The notes: generated by a model not told the origin, from the sequence alone. A DNA stretch of 64,000 bases from an uncultured Bacteroidales bacterium (GCA_945833885.1 CAMAFY010000001.1:248001-312000); one strand, 5' to 3'. Positions 38,005 to 48,123 are shown, counted from the first letter of the stretch. Program-made: numbers and translations.

Positions 38005-39603
38005 ATGAAACTTAAACATATGCTCCCTTGTGCAGTTGCGATGCTGTCAATGGGACTCACTTCGTGCATAGGCGATCTTGACGTTACCCCTATCGACCCC
38101 TCTACCGTGATGGAGGTTGACCCCGTAGGACTCTTCAACAAGTGTTATGCCAATATGGCCCTTGCCGGACAGGGTGGTGCCAATGGCGACTGCGACATTG
38201 ACGGTCTTGATGGTGGTACCACAGGTTTCGTGCGCCAACTTTTCAATGCCAACGAACTCACGACGGACGAGGCCATCTGCTGCTGGGGCGACGAAGGTAT
38301 TCCTGCCTTCAACTATAACCAGTACGATGCCAGCCACCCCATGACGCGTGGCTTCTACTATCGTCTTTGCGCAGGCATCACCTATTGCAACCACTATCTC
38401 GATCCTGATGTGGCTGGCAATTACGACAAGACTATGACTGCCGAAGTGCGTTTCCTCCGTGCACTTTATTATTATCACCTCATGGACTGCTTCGGCAATG
38501 TTCCTTTCCTTACAGAACTCAGTGCTGACAATGCTCCCCAAGCCAGCCGTAAGCAGGTGTACAAGTTCATTGAGAGCGAACTTCTTGCCGTTCGTGAAGA
38601 CATGCTTGAGCCCGCAGCCCGTAAGTCGAGCGACGAAACTTATGGCCGTGCCGACCGCAATGCCGCCGACCTCCTTCTTGCACGTCTTTACTTGAATGCA
38701 GAAGTATATGCTGGTGAGGCACAGTGGGAGAACGCCAAGAAGTATGCCAAACTCGTTATGGACGGTCCCCACAAGCTCAACACGCAGGGCATGAACGGCT
38801 ACAGTGCATACCAGATGCTCTTCATGGGCGACAATGGCGAAACATCGGCTGCAGCCGAGGCTGTACTCCCTGTTCTGCAGGACGGTACCACCACCAGCAG
38901 CTGGGGTACTACGCTCTTCCTCCTTGCCTCCACCACGAAGGCTGATATGGGTGTCTTCGGAACGTCGGAATATTGGGCCGGAAACCGTTGCCGTCCCGAT
39001 TTCGTCGAGAAGTTCCTCGGTGAGGGTAATGCTACTGCTGCCGAAGGTCTCAACACGAGGGAAATCATTGCTGCTGCCGGCGACGACCGTGCACTCCTCT
39101 TTGGTGTAGACCGTACGGCAAGTGTAGAAACCCCGGGTGAATTCACCAGCGGCATCAGCTGCGCAAAGTTCAGCAACAATTATGCAGGCGGAGGTACGCC
39201 CCACAACAGCAAGTATGTCGACGCCGACTTCTTCCTTATGCGTAGTGCCGAGGCTTATCTCATCTTTGCCGAAGCTGATGCCCGCCTGAACGGAGGCCAG
39301 ACTTCTGCCAAAGGTACCAAAGCCGTCGATGCCATCCGTCAGCGTGCCAATACCAACACCCTTGGCACTTACTCCCTCAGTTTCATCCTTGATGAACTTT
39401 CCCGCGAATTCTTCTTCGAAGGACACCGTCGTACCGACCTCGTCCGCTTCGGACAGTTCGGAGGTGAATCCGCCACCTATAAGTGGCAGTGGAAGGGTGG
39501 TGCCAAGAATGGTATCCGTTTCGACAGCCATCTCAATGTCTTCGCCATTCCCAGCGATGACCTTGAGTCAAATCCCAATCTTACCCAGAATGCGGGATAC
39601 TAA
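38005..39603 (+). CDS. susD: SusD-like starch-binding outer-membrane lipoprotein
   Basis: 532 aa. Lipoprotein signal with lipobox GLTSC (Cys21), so anchored at the outer membrane. SusD/RagB features: an N-terminal helical TPR region (TAEVRFLRALYYYHLMDCFG) and the C-terminal RagB part (DELSREFFFEGHRRTDLVRF). It binds starch and acts as the lid of the SusC channel. 28 bases after susC; same operon. Confidence 0.95.
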   Translation: MKLKHMLPCAVAMLSMGLTSCIGDLDVTPIDPSTVMEVDPVGLFNKCYANMALAGQGGANGDCDIDGLDGGTTGFVRQLFNANELTTDEAICCWGDEGIPAFNYNQYDASHPMTRGFYYRLCAGITYCNHYLDPDVAGNYDKTMTAEVRFLRALYYYHLMDCFGNVPFLTELSADNAPQASRKQVYKFIESELLAVREDMLEPAARKSSDETYGRADRNAADLLLARLYLNAEVYAGEAQWENAKKYAKLVMDGPHKLNTQGMNGYSAYQMLFMGDNGETSAAAEAVLPVLQDGTTTSSWGTTLFLLASTTKADMGVFGTSEYWAGNRCRPDFVEKFLGEGNATAAEGLNTREIIAAAGDDRALLFGVDRTASVETPGEFTSGISCAKFSNNYAGGGTPHNSKYVDADFFLMRSAEAYLIFAEADARLNGGQTSAKGTKAVDAIRQRANTNTLGTYSLSFILDELSREFFFEGHRRTDLVRFGQFGGESATYKWQWKGGAKNGIRFDSHLNVFAIPSDDLESNPNLTQNAGY

Positions 39604-39633
39604 AAAAAATATTTCCAAAAGAATATTGATAAT

Positions 39634-40881
39634 ATGAAAAAGATACTTTCAATGGCTGCTCTTGCCCTCACTGCTGTGGTAATGTTTACCGCCTGTGAAG
39701 ACGACCGTGACAGCAATCCCACGCTCACCCAGCCAACTTCTTTCGTCCTTAACAAGCCAGCCGTAGGCGAAGGCGTTGTCGACCTTGCGCAGTCCAAGGG
39801 CATTGCCCTTTCCTGGTCGCAGCCCGAGGGCTATACTGACATGGAAGCGCCCGTTGTGGCCACCTACAGCATCCAGCTTTCCACCAAGGGCTCGTTCGAA
39901 ACGGCCTATGACGCTGAATCCGACGACAATAGTGCGGCCGACTTCATCGCACTCGACGAGACAACCACTTCGTGCACCTTCACTCTTTCGGCTTCCGATG
40001 TTGCCACCATGCTCCAAAAGCTCAACCGTTGGCCTGAGAGCGAGGTCCCTGCAGTTTCTGAACTCTTTGTCCGTGTGAAGTCCGTCATTCTCGACGCTTC
40101 TTCCAACGTGTACTTCCCCATCTTCTCGAATCCTGTAAGCCTCAAAGTGGCTCCCTACTACGTTGAACTCAAGAATGCAACCCCTGTCATGTGGTACCTT
40201 GTTGGTAACATGTTCGGTGGAAAGTGGGGTTCTGTCATCGGTGAGTCGGCACTTCCCATGTTCCTCGTTCCCGGTTACGAATACGATAAGAAGACCGGTG
40301 AAGGCACCATCCAGTACCTCAACTATTTCCTTACCGATGACTATAAGGACAACAATGAGTCGGACCTTGCCGGATGGAAAATCCAGCCTGCCGACTTTAA
40401 CTGGAACTATGGTATGACCGGTAACCGTGGTAAGAAGGGTGAAATCATTTACCGTGACAATGGAGGCGACGGAGGCCACATCCTCGCACCTGAGAACGGT
40501 TATTATCTTGTGACGATGGACACCAAGACTCTCAAGGCCAAGATGGAGAAGCAGGACATCACTCCCAAGGTGCTCGACAAGATGGGTATCTCCGGTGCCT
40601 TCAACGGCTGGGAATTCGAAGATATGCTTCCCTACAACAAGGAAGGTGTGGAGAACCATGCATGGTACTATGTCCTCGAAGTGACCGAAGATGTCTGCAC
40701 CGATGGTGTGTGCGGCTTCAAGTTCCGTCCCAACGAAGAGTGGAAGGGCTTCGGCAGCGTGAAGAACGCAGTAAACTATGTAGGTGTGGCAGGTGACGGT
40801 GAAGACATGGGGCTTCCCGTTGGCAAATACTGCATCTCTTATAATGATATCACCGGCGAGTTCAGTATCGTCGCATTGTAA
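39634..40881 (+). CDS. susE: SusE-like surface starch-binding lipoprotein
   Basis: 415 aa. Lipobox MFTAC (Cys21). The first ~130 residues fit the SusE N-terminal Ig-like domain (GIALSWSQPEGYTD). The C-terminal part carries starch-binding-type modules, including ISGAFNGWEFEDMLPY near residue 315, a motif shared with the SusF-like protein. It should hold starch at the cell surface without hydrolysing it. Third of the susC-D-E-F genes; 30 bases after susD. Confidence 0.85.
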   Translation: MKKILSMAALALTAVVMFTACEDDRDSNPTLTQPTSFVLNKPAVGEGVVDLAQSKGIALSWSQPEGYTDMEAPVVATYSIQLSTKGSFETAYDAESDDNSAADFIALDETTTSCTFTLSASDVATMLQKLNRWPESEVPAVSELFVRVKSVILDASSNVYFPIFSNPVSLKVAPYYVELKNATPVMWYLVGNMFGGKWGSVIGESALPMFLVPGYEYDKKTGEGTIQYLNYFLTDDYKDNNESDLAGWKIQPADFNWNYGMTGNRGKKGEIIYRDNGGDGGHILAPENGYYLVTMDTKTLKAKMEKQDITPKVLDKMGISGAFNGWEFEDMLPYNKEGVENHAWYYVLEVTEDVCTDGVCGFKFRPNEEWKGFGSVKNAVNYVGVAGDGEDMGLPVGKYCISYNDITGEFSIVAL

Positions 40882-41000
40882 AACCCCTGCAGCGGACATT
40901 CCGGCGGCGTTTACTCCTCCGCCATTGCCGTCATGGTGACGGACGGCGTAGGGGGTAGCCCCCGCAATCTTCATTCCCCTGCATACAAACCATACGCATT

Positions 41001-42428
41001 ATGTTCAAGAAACTTATATTGGGCATCACACTGGTAACTGCAATGGTGGCATGTACTGACGACTATACCGACTGGTCAGCTCCCCAGCAGAACCCTCAGC
41101 CCGAAACTGCCACTTTCGGCAATGGTAGTGTAGCCGCAGTCAACCTCATTGACTTTGCAAAACTACTTGAAGAAGATCTCGACTCTGTCCAGGTCTGCAC
41201 CATTCAGGCTCCTACCTCCTCCGATGCAGCCTATGCATCGCCCTACTATCTCCTCCACCTTGGAGAGAGCGTCTATGAAATCGGTGCTTCCGGCAAGATG
41301 GCTGTCGCCGACCTCAAATACTACATAGAGGCAAATTATGGAAAAGCTCCTTATGAACGCGAAATCAAGGCTACCGTCGAGCAGTGGATTTCCAATGGTA
41401 CCACCAGCGTAAAGACCGCCACCTCCGCTCCTTTCGTCATCAAGGCCAAACTCCTTGCCCCCGAGCTCTATCCCAACCTCTATCTCATCGGTGCTCCCTC
41501 TGAATGGAATCCCACCTGCACTGCCATGCCTTTCGCTCACAGCGACAAGAACGTCTATGACGATCCCGTCTTCACCATCACCTTCCCCGTCACCGATGGC
41601 GACTGCTGGTTTGCCTTTGCCGACGACAAGACGGTCGAAACTGCCGATTGGAATAATGTCTTCGGAGCCCTTGAAGGCAACGGCATGAATCTTGTCGGTG
41701 AGACCGGACACTTCGACCGTCGTTCCGCACTCACCGACGAAGGTTCCTTCAAGGTCAGCGTAGCCGGCGATGCCAAGTATGTGAAGTTCACTGTCGACGT
41801 CCTTAACTCCACCTATCTCATCGAAAAGATCAGTTACGGCGAGTACATCTATTTCATCGGTGCCACCGATGGTTGGAGCCAGGCAGCCCAGAAACTTCAG
41901 TCGCCTGCCAACGACGGAGTTTACACCGGCTTTGTATACTGTGCTGACCCCAATGGATGGGGCAACCAGTTCAAGTTCCAGACCGTTCAGGGTTCCTGGG
42001 ACGGTGAAATCAACTCGGGTCGCTTTACCGCCTTCAACGATGCCGCTGTAGACTGCGGTGGCAACATCGGTGTGAGCGGTGGCGAGAGTGTATATTATTT
42101 CGTGGTTGACCTTCCCGGAAAGAGCATTACCGCCACTGAGGTGAAGACCATGGGTATCATCGGCGACTTCAACGGATGGGGCGGCGATGTGGTTATGACC
42201 TGGAATGCCGAAGAGTATTGCTACGAGGCCACCAACGCCGGTCTTACCGCCAATGGTTGGAAGTTCCGCATCAACAACGACTGGGCTATCAACCTCGGAG
42301 CCAACGGCGACGGTGCCAACATCGGCGACCTTTGCGCCAACGGTGCCAACATCTCCGTTGCCGGCAACACCGTGAAACTCTATCCCACCCGCAAGACCAG
42401 CGACAAGATTTTCTGCACGGTAGAATAA
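41001..42428 (+). CDS. susF: SusF-like surface starch-binding lipoprotein
   Basis: 475 aa. Lipobox AMVAC (Cys18). N-terminal SusE/SusF-type domain, then three starch-binding-like modules: YLIGAPSEWNPTCTA near 155, IYFIGATDGWSQAAQ near 285 and MGIIGDFNGWGGDVV near 385, each with a G-x-x-x-x-W core. Non-catalytic surface glycan-binding protein by analogy with SusF. It lies 119 bases after susE; the gap is GC-rich and shows no terminator with a T run. Confidence 0.85.
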   Translation: MFKKLILGITLVTAMVACTDDYTDWSAPQQNPQPETATFGNGSVAAVNLIDFAKLLEEDLDSVQVCTIQAPTSSDAAYASPYYLLHLGESVYEIGASGKMAVADLKYYIEANYGKAPYEREIKATVEQWISNGTTSVKTATSAPFVIKAKLLAPELYPNLYLIGAPSEWNPTCTAMPFAHSDKNVYDDPVFTITFPVTDGDCWFAFADDKTVETADWNNVFGALEGNGMNLVGETGHFDRRSALTDEGSFKVSVAGDAKYVKFTVDVLNSTYLIEKISYGEYIYFIGATDGWSQAAQKLQSPANDGVYTGFVYCADPNGWGNQFKFQTVQGSWDGEINSGRFTAFNDAAVDCGGNIGVSGGESVYYFVVDLPGKSITATEVKTMGIIGDFNGWGGDVVMTWNAEEYCYEATNAGLTANGWKFRINNDWAINLGANGDGANIGDLCANGANISVAGNTVKLYPTRKTSDKIFCTVE

Positions 42429-42588
42429 TCCGGTCCTCTTTTATTGCCTGCGTTCCGCTTTATGTCATCCGTATCGGCTTTGACTCGGAACGCAGGCCCT
42501 CCCCTTTTCCGTGATACGAAGCCGGGGGTAGCAGGTTCTTGCTCTCTGTTCTGCCGCAATCCTGGTTCCTCCCCTTAAAAGTTTTATC

Positions 42589-44607
42589 ATGAGACATACG
42601 CTTTTCCCTTGGCTGCTCCTTGCTGCAGTACAGTTCCTTCCTCAGCAAGTTTCTGCACAAGGTTGGCCGTCGCAATACGACGGTGTCATGCTTCAGGGCT
42701 TCTACTGGAACAGTTATGGCGATTCCCAGTGGAGTTATCTTGAACAGCAGAGTGATGAACTCTCCAAGTATTTCAGCCTTATCTGGGTTCCGCAGTCCGG
42801 AAACTGCAATACCACCTACAACGTGATGGGATACATGCCCGTCTACTATTACGACCATAACAGCAGTTTTGGCTCCGAAAGCCAGTTGCGCTCCATGATT
42901 TCCACATACCGTGAAAAGGGAACCGGCATCATTGCCGATGTGGTCATCAACCACCGCAACAATCTTGGTTTCGGAGGTTCGTGGGTCGACTTCCCCGAAG
43001 AGAGCTATAATGGTGAAACGTTCCAAATGCTCCCCACAGACATTTGTGCGAACGATGACAACGGACAGACGCGCGCATGGGCCGACAAGCAGGGTATCAG
43101 CATTTCTGCGGACAACGATACCGGCGAAGGTTGGGACGGATGTCGCGACATAGACCATAAGTCCGCAAACGTCAATCGTTGCATCAAATCGTACCTTGAT
43201 TTCCTGCTTAACGACCTCGGCTACGAAGGTTTCCGTTACGATATGGTGAAAGGATACAGTGCATCCTACACAGGCGAATACAATTCGTCCGCCAATCCTC
43301 GCTTCTCAGTAGGAGAATATTGGGATGGAACCCAAGCCATTCAGAATTGGATTTCCGGAACATCTGTCAATGGTGCTCCCACCAGCGCGGCTTTCGATTT
43401 CCAATTCCGTTACAGAGTGCGCGATGCTATCAACAACAATGATTGGAGCAAGTTGGGTTCTACCGACATGGTTATCAACAAACAAGACTACAGACGCTAT
43501 GCTGTAACCTTCGTTGAAAATCATGATATGGAGAAGCGTTCGGAAACCGAAGTTCAGGATCCCATCTTACGTGATACGCTTGCTGCCAATGCGTATCTGC
43601 TGATGATGCCGGGAACACCCTGCGTCTTCTACAAGCATTGGCTCGCCTATAAGCCTGAAATCAAATCGATGATTGAGGCCCGTCGTTTGGCAGGAATCCA
43701 CAACGAATCCGAATATCTTACACTTGCCAGCAATGCCCGCTACTATGCTCGCTATGCTGAGGGCAAAAGATGTCGGCTGCTTTGTGAACTTGGTGCAACA
43801 GATGAGATTAAACTTGCCGGTGCAAACGCTACAAAATATGTGGAAATTTTCTCTGGATACCACTACAAATACCTCCTCTCACGTGAGGCGGAATGCGCTT
43901 GGTTATCCGCAGGTGAGGGAGAATACTACGAGCCTGTGAAAACCCGTCTTGTAGCGGTAAGCCAGAATGATAACGCAGAAATTGTTTATACCCTCGATGG
44001 TTCTGAACCCACGGCATCGAATGGTACACGCGCATCTTCCGGTACAGTCTTGACCATCGATGCCACAACGACAGTAAAAGCCGGTCTTTTGGTTGATGGT
44101 AATGTCACTGATGTCTGCACACGTCGCTATGTCGTACATACCTTTGAGCCGTATGATGTCACTGTACATGTAAAGGCTGACTGGACGCCTGTCTATTTCT
44201 ATGCCTGGGACCTCGACGGCAAGCCGCTTAACGGGTCATGGCCTGGAAAACTGATGCCTGAAAGTAGCATTCAGACCTTTGACGGAGAGGAATGGTATTG
44301 CCAGACATTCTCCATCACATCTCCGGGATATTACTTTAATATCATTTTTAATGCAGGCAATGGTAAGCCCCAGACAGGTGACATTACCCGCATCACAACC
44401 GACAAGTACTACATTGCACATAACAATGGTACGAAAATCACCTATGAAGATGTAACGGATGCCCACGCCACAGGCATATCTTCAATACAGCAAGATGTGT
44501 CGACCCCGCAAGGAATCTTCGACCTTCAGGGCCGTCGGCTCCACACTCCGCCATCACAAGGCATGTACATCCGTGACGGACGTCTCTATTATAAACGTGG
44601 GTTTTAA
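42589..44607 (+). CDS. Secreted GH13 alpha-amylase (position of susG)
   Basis: 672 aa. Signal peptide (LLLAAVQFLPQQVSA) with no lipobox Cys, so not a lipoprotein like the known SusG. GH13 motifs: GIIADVVINHR, GFRYDMVKGYS (nucleophile Asp218), SVGEYWD (acid/base Glu243) and FVENHDMEK (Asp313). After the barrel come a chitobiase-C-like domain (AEIVYTLDGSEPTASNG), a CBM26-like starch module (DWTPVYFYAWDLDG, LNGSWPGKLM) and a short C-terminal tail (IFDLQGRRLHT ... GMYIRDGRLYYKRGF). Cuts starch for uptake by SusCD. Last gene of the sus locus; 160 bases after susF. Confidence 0.9.
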   Translation: MRHTLFPWLLLAAVQFLPQQVSAQGWPSQYDGVMLQGFYWNSYGDSQWSYLEQQSDELSKYFSLIWVPQSGNCNTTYNVMGYMPVYYYDHNSSFGSESQLRSMISTYREKGTGIIADVVINHRNNLGFGGSWVDFPEESYNGETFQMLPTDICANDDNGQTRAWADKQGISISADNDTGEGWDGCRDIDHKSANVNRCIKSYLDFLLNDLGYEGFRYDMVKGYSASYTGEYNSSANPRFSVGEYWDGTQAIQNWISGTSVNGAPTSAAFDFQFRYRVRDAINNNDWSKLGSTDMVINKQDYRRYAVTFVENHDMEKRSETEVQDPILRDTLAANAYLLMMPGTPCVFYKHWLAYKPEIKSMIEARRLAGIHNESEYLTLASNARYYARYAEGKRCRLLCELGATDEIKLAGANATKYVEIFSGYHYKYLLSREAECAWLSAGEGEYYEPVKTRLVAVSQNDNAEIVYTLDGSEPTASNGTRASSGTVLTIDATTTVKAGLLVDGNVTDVCTRRYVVHTFEPYDVTVHVKADWTPVYFYAWDLDGKPLNGSWPGKLMPESSIQTFDGEEWYCQTFSITSPGYYFNIIFNAGNGKPQTGDITRITTDKYYIAHNNGTKITYEDVTDAHATGISSIQQDVSTPQGIFDLQGRRLHTPPSQGMYIRDGRLYYKRGF

Positions 44608-44820
44608 GATTTTCCTCCGTTTAATATGATATTTTATAGCCCCTTATTCCGTAGATGTCAGGTCTGAAATGGGAGTAAGTGATGTAAAATAAAAACGAAT
44701 GTTTTCGCACAACATTGTCCTTTACATCCATTTCTCCCCAGAAAGGTCTAAATTACATTTTACGATTCTATATAAGGAACCCATTACATTCGAAAAAAAA
44801 TAAATCAAAATAACAAATTT

Positions 44821-45999
44821 ATGAAACTCAAGTCATTCATCGTTTCCGCATTGGCCCTCTTTGCCTTCGGACTTCAGGCCAATGCAGAGGAAATAACCAA
44901 GACCTATCCCTACGGATTTATTGGTCTTCAGGGCGGTGCTCAAATGGTCACCAACGGCTATGCCCGCGAGTGGAGTTTTGGTGATGTCCTCACCGGCACC
45001 GGCTCCGTTTACGGAGGAGTACAATGGACTCCCGTCCTTGGCACCCGTCTTCACCTCAACGCATGGAAGGGTCGCGAAGGATATAAGGCCGTGGGAACCT
45101 ACTATGATTTCAATTACGGCACCCTTACGGCCGACCTCATGGTCAACCTTGTCTCCATGTTTAACCATCGCGACAACAATGTTTTCAACCTTTACCTCAT
45201 TGGTGGTTTCGGCGGAAACAAAGTTTGGGGTGATGAATGGAACGAAGTTACCGTTCTTGGAACCAATGGTAAGACTGTAAATGCATATCAGGAAAACCTT
45301 CGACTCACGGAATATCAGACCTCATCCATGGCTATTCCCGAGGGACACATGGCTCCGGAGGCCAACCGTATCGCACACACCGAGAAACTGGGTCTGATGC
45401 TCGACTTCGCACTTTCCGATCATTGGAACATCAACCTCGAAGCAGATGCCCTTCATCATGGACATCATGACTATCTTCCCGAGGTGAATATGACCAAGGA
45501 TTGGCAGGTAACCTGTCAACTCGGTCTGACCTATCGTTTCGGAAAAACCAAGAAAGTTGTTCCCGCTACCGTGGTAGAGCCTGCCCGTACTCCTGAGCCT
45601 GTGGCAGAACCCACTCCCGCGCCTGCTCCCGAACCTGCGCCTGCTCCTGTCGTAGTTGACGAGGTTAAGCCCTGCATTCAGAATGTTTTCTTCCTCATCA
45701 ATCGTTATGACATCCGTCCTGAAGAGATGCTTAAGGTTGAAGAATGCGTAGCATTCCTTAACAAGTATCCTGAAGCTAAGATTGACATCACCGGTTATGC
45801 TGACAAGAACACCGGTAATGCCACCATCAACCTCCGTCTCTCCAAGCAGCGTGTAAATGCTGTTTACGATGCACTCATCCAAAGAGGCATTGCCGCAGAG
45901 CGCATCAATAAGGACTTTAAGGGCGATACTGTACAGCCTTTCGGCAACGACGAGGCCAACTATCGCAAGAACCGTTGTACCATCTGTGTGGCTGAATAA
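44821..45999 (+). CDS. OmpA family outer-membrane protein
   Basis: 392 aa. Signal peptide (FIVSALALFAFGLQANA). An N-terminal beta-barrel-like region (about 25-235: YPYGFIGLQGGAQMVTNGY ... VTCQLGLTYRF) is joined by a Pro/Glu/Ala-rich linker (about 250-280) to a C-terminal OmpA domain (NVFFLINRYDIRPEEM, DITGYADKNTGNATINLRLS). It should link the outer membrane to peptidoglycan. C-biased codons suggest a highly expressed protein. Followed by a terminator (46066-46110). Confidence 0.9.
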   Translation: MKLKSFIVSALALFAFGLQANAEEITKTYPYGFIGLQGGAQMVTNGYAREWSFGDVLTGTGSVYGGVQWTPVLGTRLHLNAWKGREGYKAVGTYYDFNYGTLTADLMVNLVSMFNHRDNNVFNLYLIGGFGGNKVWGDEWNEVTVLGTNGKTVNAYQENLRLTEYQTSSMAIPEGHMAPEANRIAHTEKLGLMLDFALSDHWNINLEADALHHGHHDYLPEVNMTKDWQVTCQLGLTYRFGKTKKVVPATVVEPARTPEPVAEPTPAPAPEPAPAPVVVDEVKPCIQNVFFLINRYDIRPEEMLKVEECVAFLNKYPEAKIDITGYADKNTGNATINLRLSKQRVNAVYDALIQRGIAAERINKDFKGDTVQPFGNDEANYRKNRCTICVAE

Positions 46000-46065
46000 T
46001 CGTTCTTCCACGGCTGTCGGATAGAAATACATCCATTTCCGATAACCGAATACAAAGACAGAATT

Positions 46066-46110
46066 ATCCTCATCTTCAAGTCTTATAGACCTGTTGATGA
46101 GGATTTTTTT
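46066..46110 (+). terminator. Terminator after the OmpA family gene
   Basis: ATCCTCATC (46066-46074) is a perfect inverted copy of GATGAGGAT (46096-46104), followed by seven Ts. 66 bases after the OmpA gene stop. Confidence 0.85.
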
Positions 46111-46312
46111 CTGCAATTTCGTATCTTTCCATGTTTTTATGGTGGCATTTTTTTTACCCTCTGTAGGTTTATTTTTCGTTTCAATCTGTTAGTTTTTCAA
46201 CTACATTACGAGAAGTGTTATCGTTTTTGTTGAAATTGAACAGAAAAAATGTCAGATCTTTGATTATTAACATGTTACGACTGATGATTGATGTTGCTTG
46301 AATAGGATGAAA

Positions 46313-46393
46313 AAACAACGGAACTTTGTGAGGTAAACATCGGCACTTTCCAGCATAAAGTGCGGCACTTTTTGAAGCAAACATCGGCACTTT
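46313..46393. repeat. 22-bp-period intergenic array A (four 15-bp cores)
   Basis: Cores at 46313-46327 (AAACAACGGAACTTT), 46335-46349 (AAACATCGGCACTTT), 46357-46371 (AAAGTGCGGCACTTT) and 46379-46393 (AAACATCGGCACTTT). Exact 22-base period; spacers GTGAGGT, CCAGCAT and TTGAAGC share nothing. The third core is a perfect palindrome about its central base. The 875-base gap 46000-46874 also holds the OmpA terminator and the nanA promoter box; elsewhere it shows nothing recognisable. Confidence 0.9.
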
Positions 46394-46800
46394 TTGACAA
46401 CATCTTTCGTGCATTGAAAAACATAGCAAAATGTATTGGAAACTATTTTCCGATTACTTCAAAAGATACTGTTGATGACTTACTCATGGGTTCCTTTATG
46501 GAATTCACCAATGACGGATTCTTGCTAATGGATTTCTGGATGTTGGTCAGCAGATATTCATGAATACGCTTTTGATTTTCTGTATTCTTTGACAGGAATA
46601 TTCTCTTGATATTTCTCCAATAACAGGGAGTATGTTAGCGCATTATACGTTTTTTCCGACAGAAAAAAACAATAATCGCGTGCTCGGGGTACGTACTTTC
46701 TGATGAATTCAATGATGCAATGGAAAGGCAAAAGTGCTTCAAAACACTAATGTTTATGCAAAAAAGGCAGACAAATGTTCTATGTATACAAGAAAAGTAG

Positions 46801-46808
46801 TATCTTTG
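46801..46808 (+). promoter_or_regulatory. -7 box for nanA
   Basis: TATCTTTG matches TAnnTTTG, 67 bases before the nanA ATG. Confidence 0.55.
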
Positions 46809-46874
46809 CGCAGTGATTTTTCGGAATCATCTCATATAAAAACATAAATTTTCACCCTCAAAAAACAATAGTTT

Positions 46875-47810
46875 ATGGAAAAGATACAAGGTCTCATTGA
46901 TGCCCCCTTCACTCCTTTTCATGCCGATGGCAGTTTGAATCTCGATCCAATTCCCGCCTACGCAGCCCTTCTTGCCCGTAATGGTCTTCAGGGAGTCTTT
47001 ATCAATGGTTCGTCTGGTGAAGGATATATGCTCACGGAAGACGAGCGTCGTCAACTTGCAGAATGCTGGATAAAGGCAGCAAATGCCGTCCAGACGCGCG
47101 AGGGAAAGCCCTTTAAGGTTATTGTTCATGTGGGCAGTACCAGTGTTGCCACAAGCCATCGTCTTGCACAACACGCTCAGGAAATCGGAGCGTGGGGAAT
47201 TGGTGCCATGGCAACCCCGTTCCCCAAGATAGGAAGTGTGGAGCAACTCTGCCAATACTGCGAGGCCATTGCTTCCGGAGCACCCGAACTTCCGTTCTAT
47301 TACTACCATATCCCAGCCTTCAATGGCGCATTTCTCTCGATGTATGATTTCCTTCAGGCTGCCGATGGTCGCATTCCTAACCTCGCAGGTATCAAATATA
47401 CCTTCGAAAGTCTCTATGAATACAATCGTTGCCGCCGTTATAAGGACGGAAAATTCGATATGCTCCATGGACAGGATGAGACCATTCTCCCTTGTCTTGC
47501 CATGGGTGGCGCTCAAGGTGGCATAGGTGGCACAACAAACTACAATGGTCGCGCACTCGTTGGTATCATTGATGCCTGGAAAGAAGGCGACCTTGAGCGT
47601 GCAAGAGAACTGCAGAATTTCAGTCAGGATGTAATTGATGTCATCTGCCGTTTCCGTGGAAACATCGTGGGCGGCAAGCGTATCATGAAACTTATCGGCC
47701 TTGACCTGGGTCCTAATCGTGTACCGTTTATGACAGTTACCGATGCTGAGGAAGAGGAAATGCGCCGACAACTTGATGCCATCGGCTTCTTCGAGCGCTG
47801 CAACCGGTAG
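46875..47810 (+). CDS. nanA: N-acetylneuraminate lyase
   Basis: 311 aa DHDPS/NAL-family TIM barrel. Schiff-base Lys174 in LAGIKYT, the catalytic Tyr in FYYYHIP (about 143), and the substrate-binding GSSGEG loop at 45-50 are present. LDAPFTPF-type start (LIDAPFTPFHADGS) is typical of sialic-acid lyases. Cleaves sialic acid to N-acetylmannosamine and pyruvate in the cytoplasm. No nanE or sialic acid transporter is adjacent; nagA 20 kb away would serve the later steps. Confidence 0.9.
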   Translation: MEKIQGLIDAPFTPFHADGSLNLDPIPAYAALLARNGLQGVFINGSSGEGYMLTEDERRQLAECWIKAANAVQTREGKPFKVIVHVGSTSVATSHRLAQHAQEIGAWGIGAMATPFPKIGSVEQLCQYCEAIASGAPELPFYYYHIPAFNGAFLSMYDFLQAADGRIPNLAGIKYTFESLYEYNRCRRYKDGKFDMLHGQDETILPCLAMGGAQGGIGGTTNYNGRALVGIIDAWKEGDLERARELQNFSQDVIDVICRFRGNIVGGKRIMKLIGLDLGPNRVPFMTVTDAEEEEMRRQLDAIGFFERCNR

Positions 47811-48123
47811 TTTTCCCCGCCTTATGGCATTGAATACTGAGGATTTGCCGATCTTATTCTGCATTACTCTCCCCAGTTTCAAGTAGATAAGCAGGTATTC
47901 AAAACATTTTTCTTCGCACCCTTTTCCATTACCACACGTAATGTCTCTCTCAACATTGAGTGTCTGGACCCTTCATTGATGTTGGTAGGATTGGTAAAAT
48001 CCGTAAGGAATGCTTCTAAACCATTTTGAGTACCTGTTTATTGTCAACGGAATTTCAACAAGACCTTTGACAGTGGGCATATTGCCCTCCGACCTTGTTC
48101 CAAGTCTTTCCCATAATCTCATT

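Noticed and set aside
46313-46393. CRISPR-like array
   Set aside because: The repeats are 15 bp and the spacers only 7 bp, far below CRISPR dimensions, and no cas genes are present.
46181-46429. 82-codon open frame on the minus strand over array A
   Set aside because: Same reason: a translation of the 22-bp array without a plausible start or family.
46729-46790. Extra array units upstream of nanA
   Set aside because: Only one core-like stretch (AAAACACTAATGTTT) can be made out; the next 22-bp position does not match.
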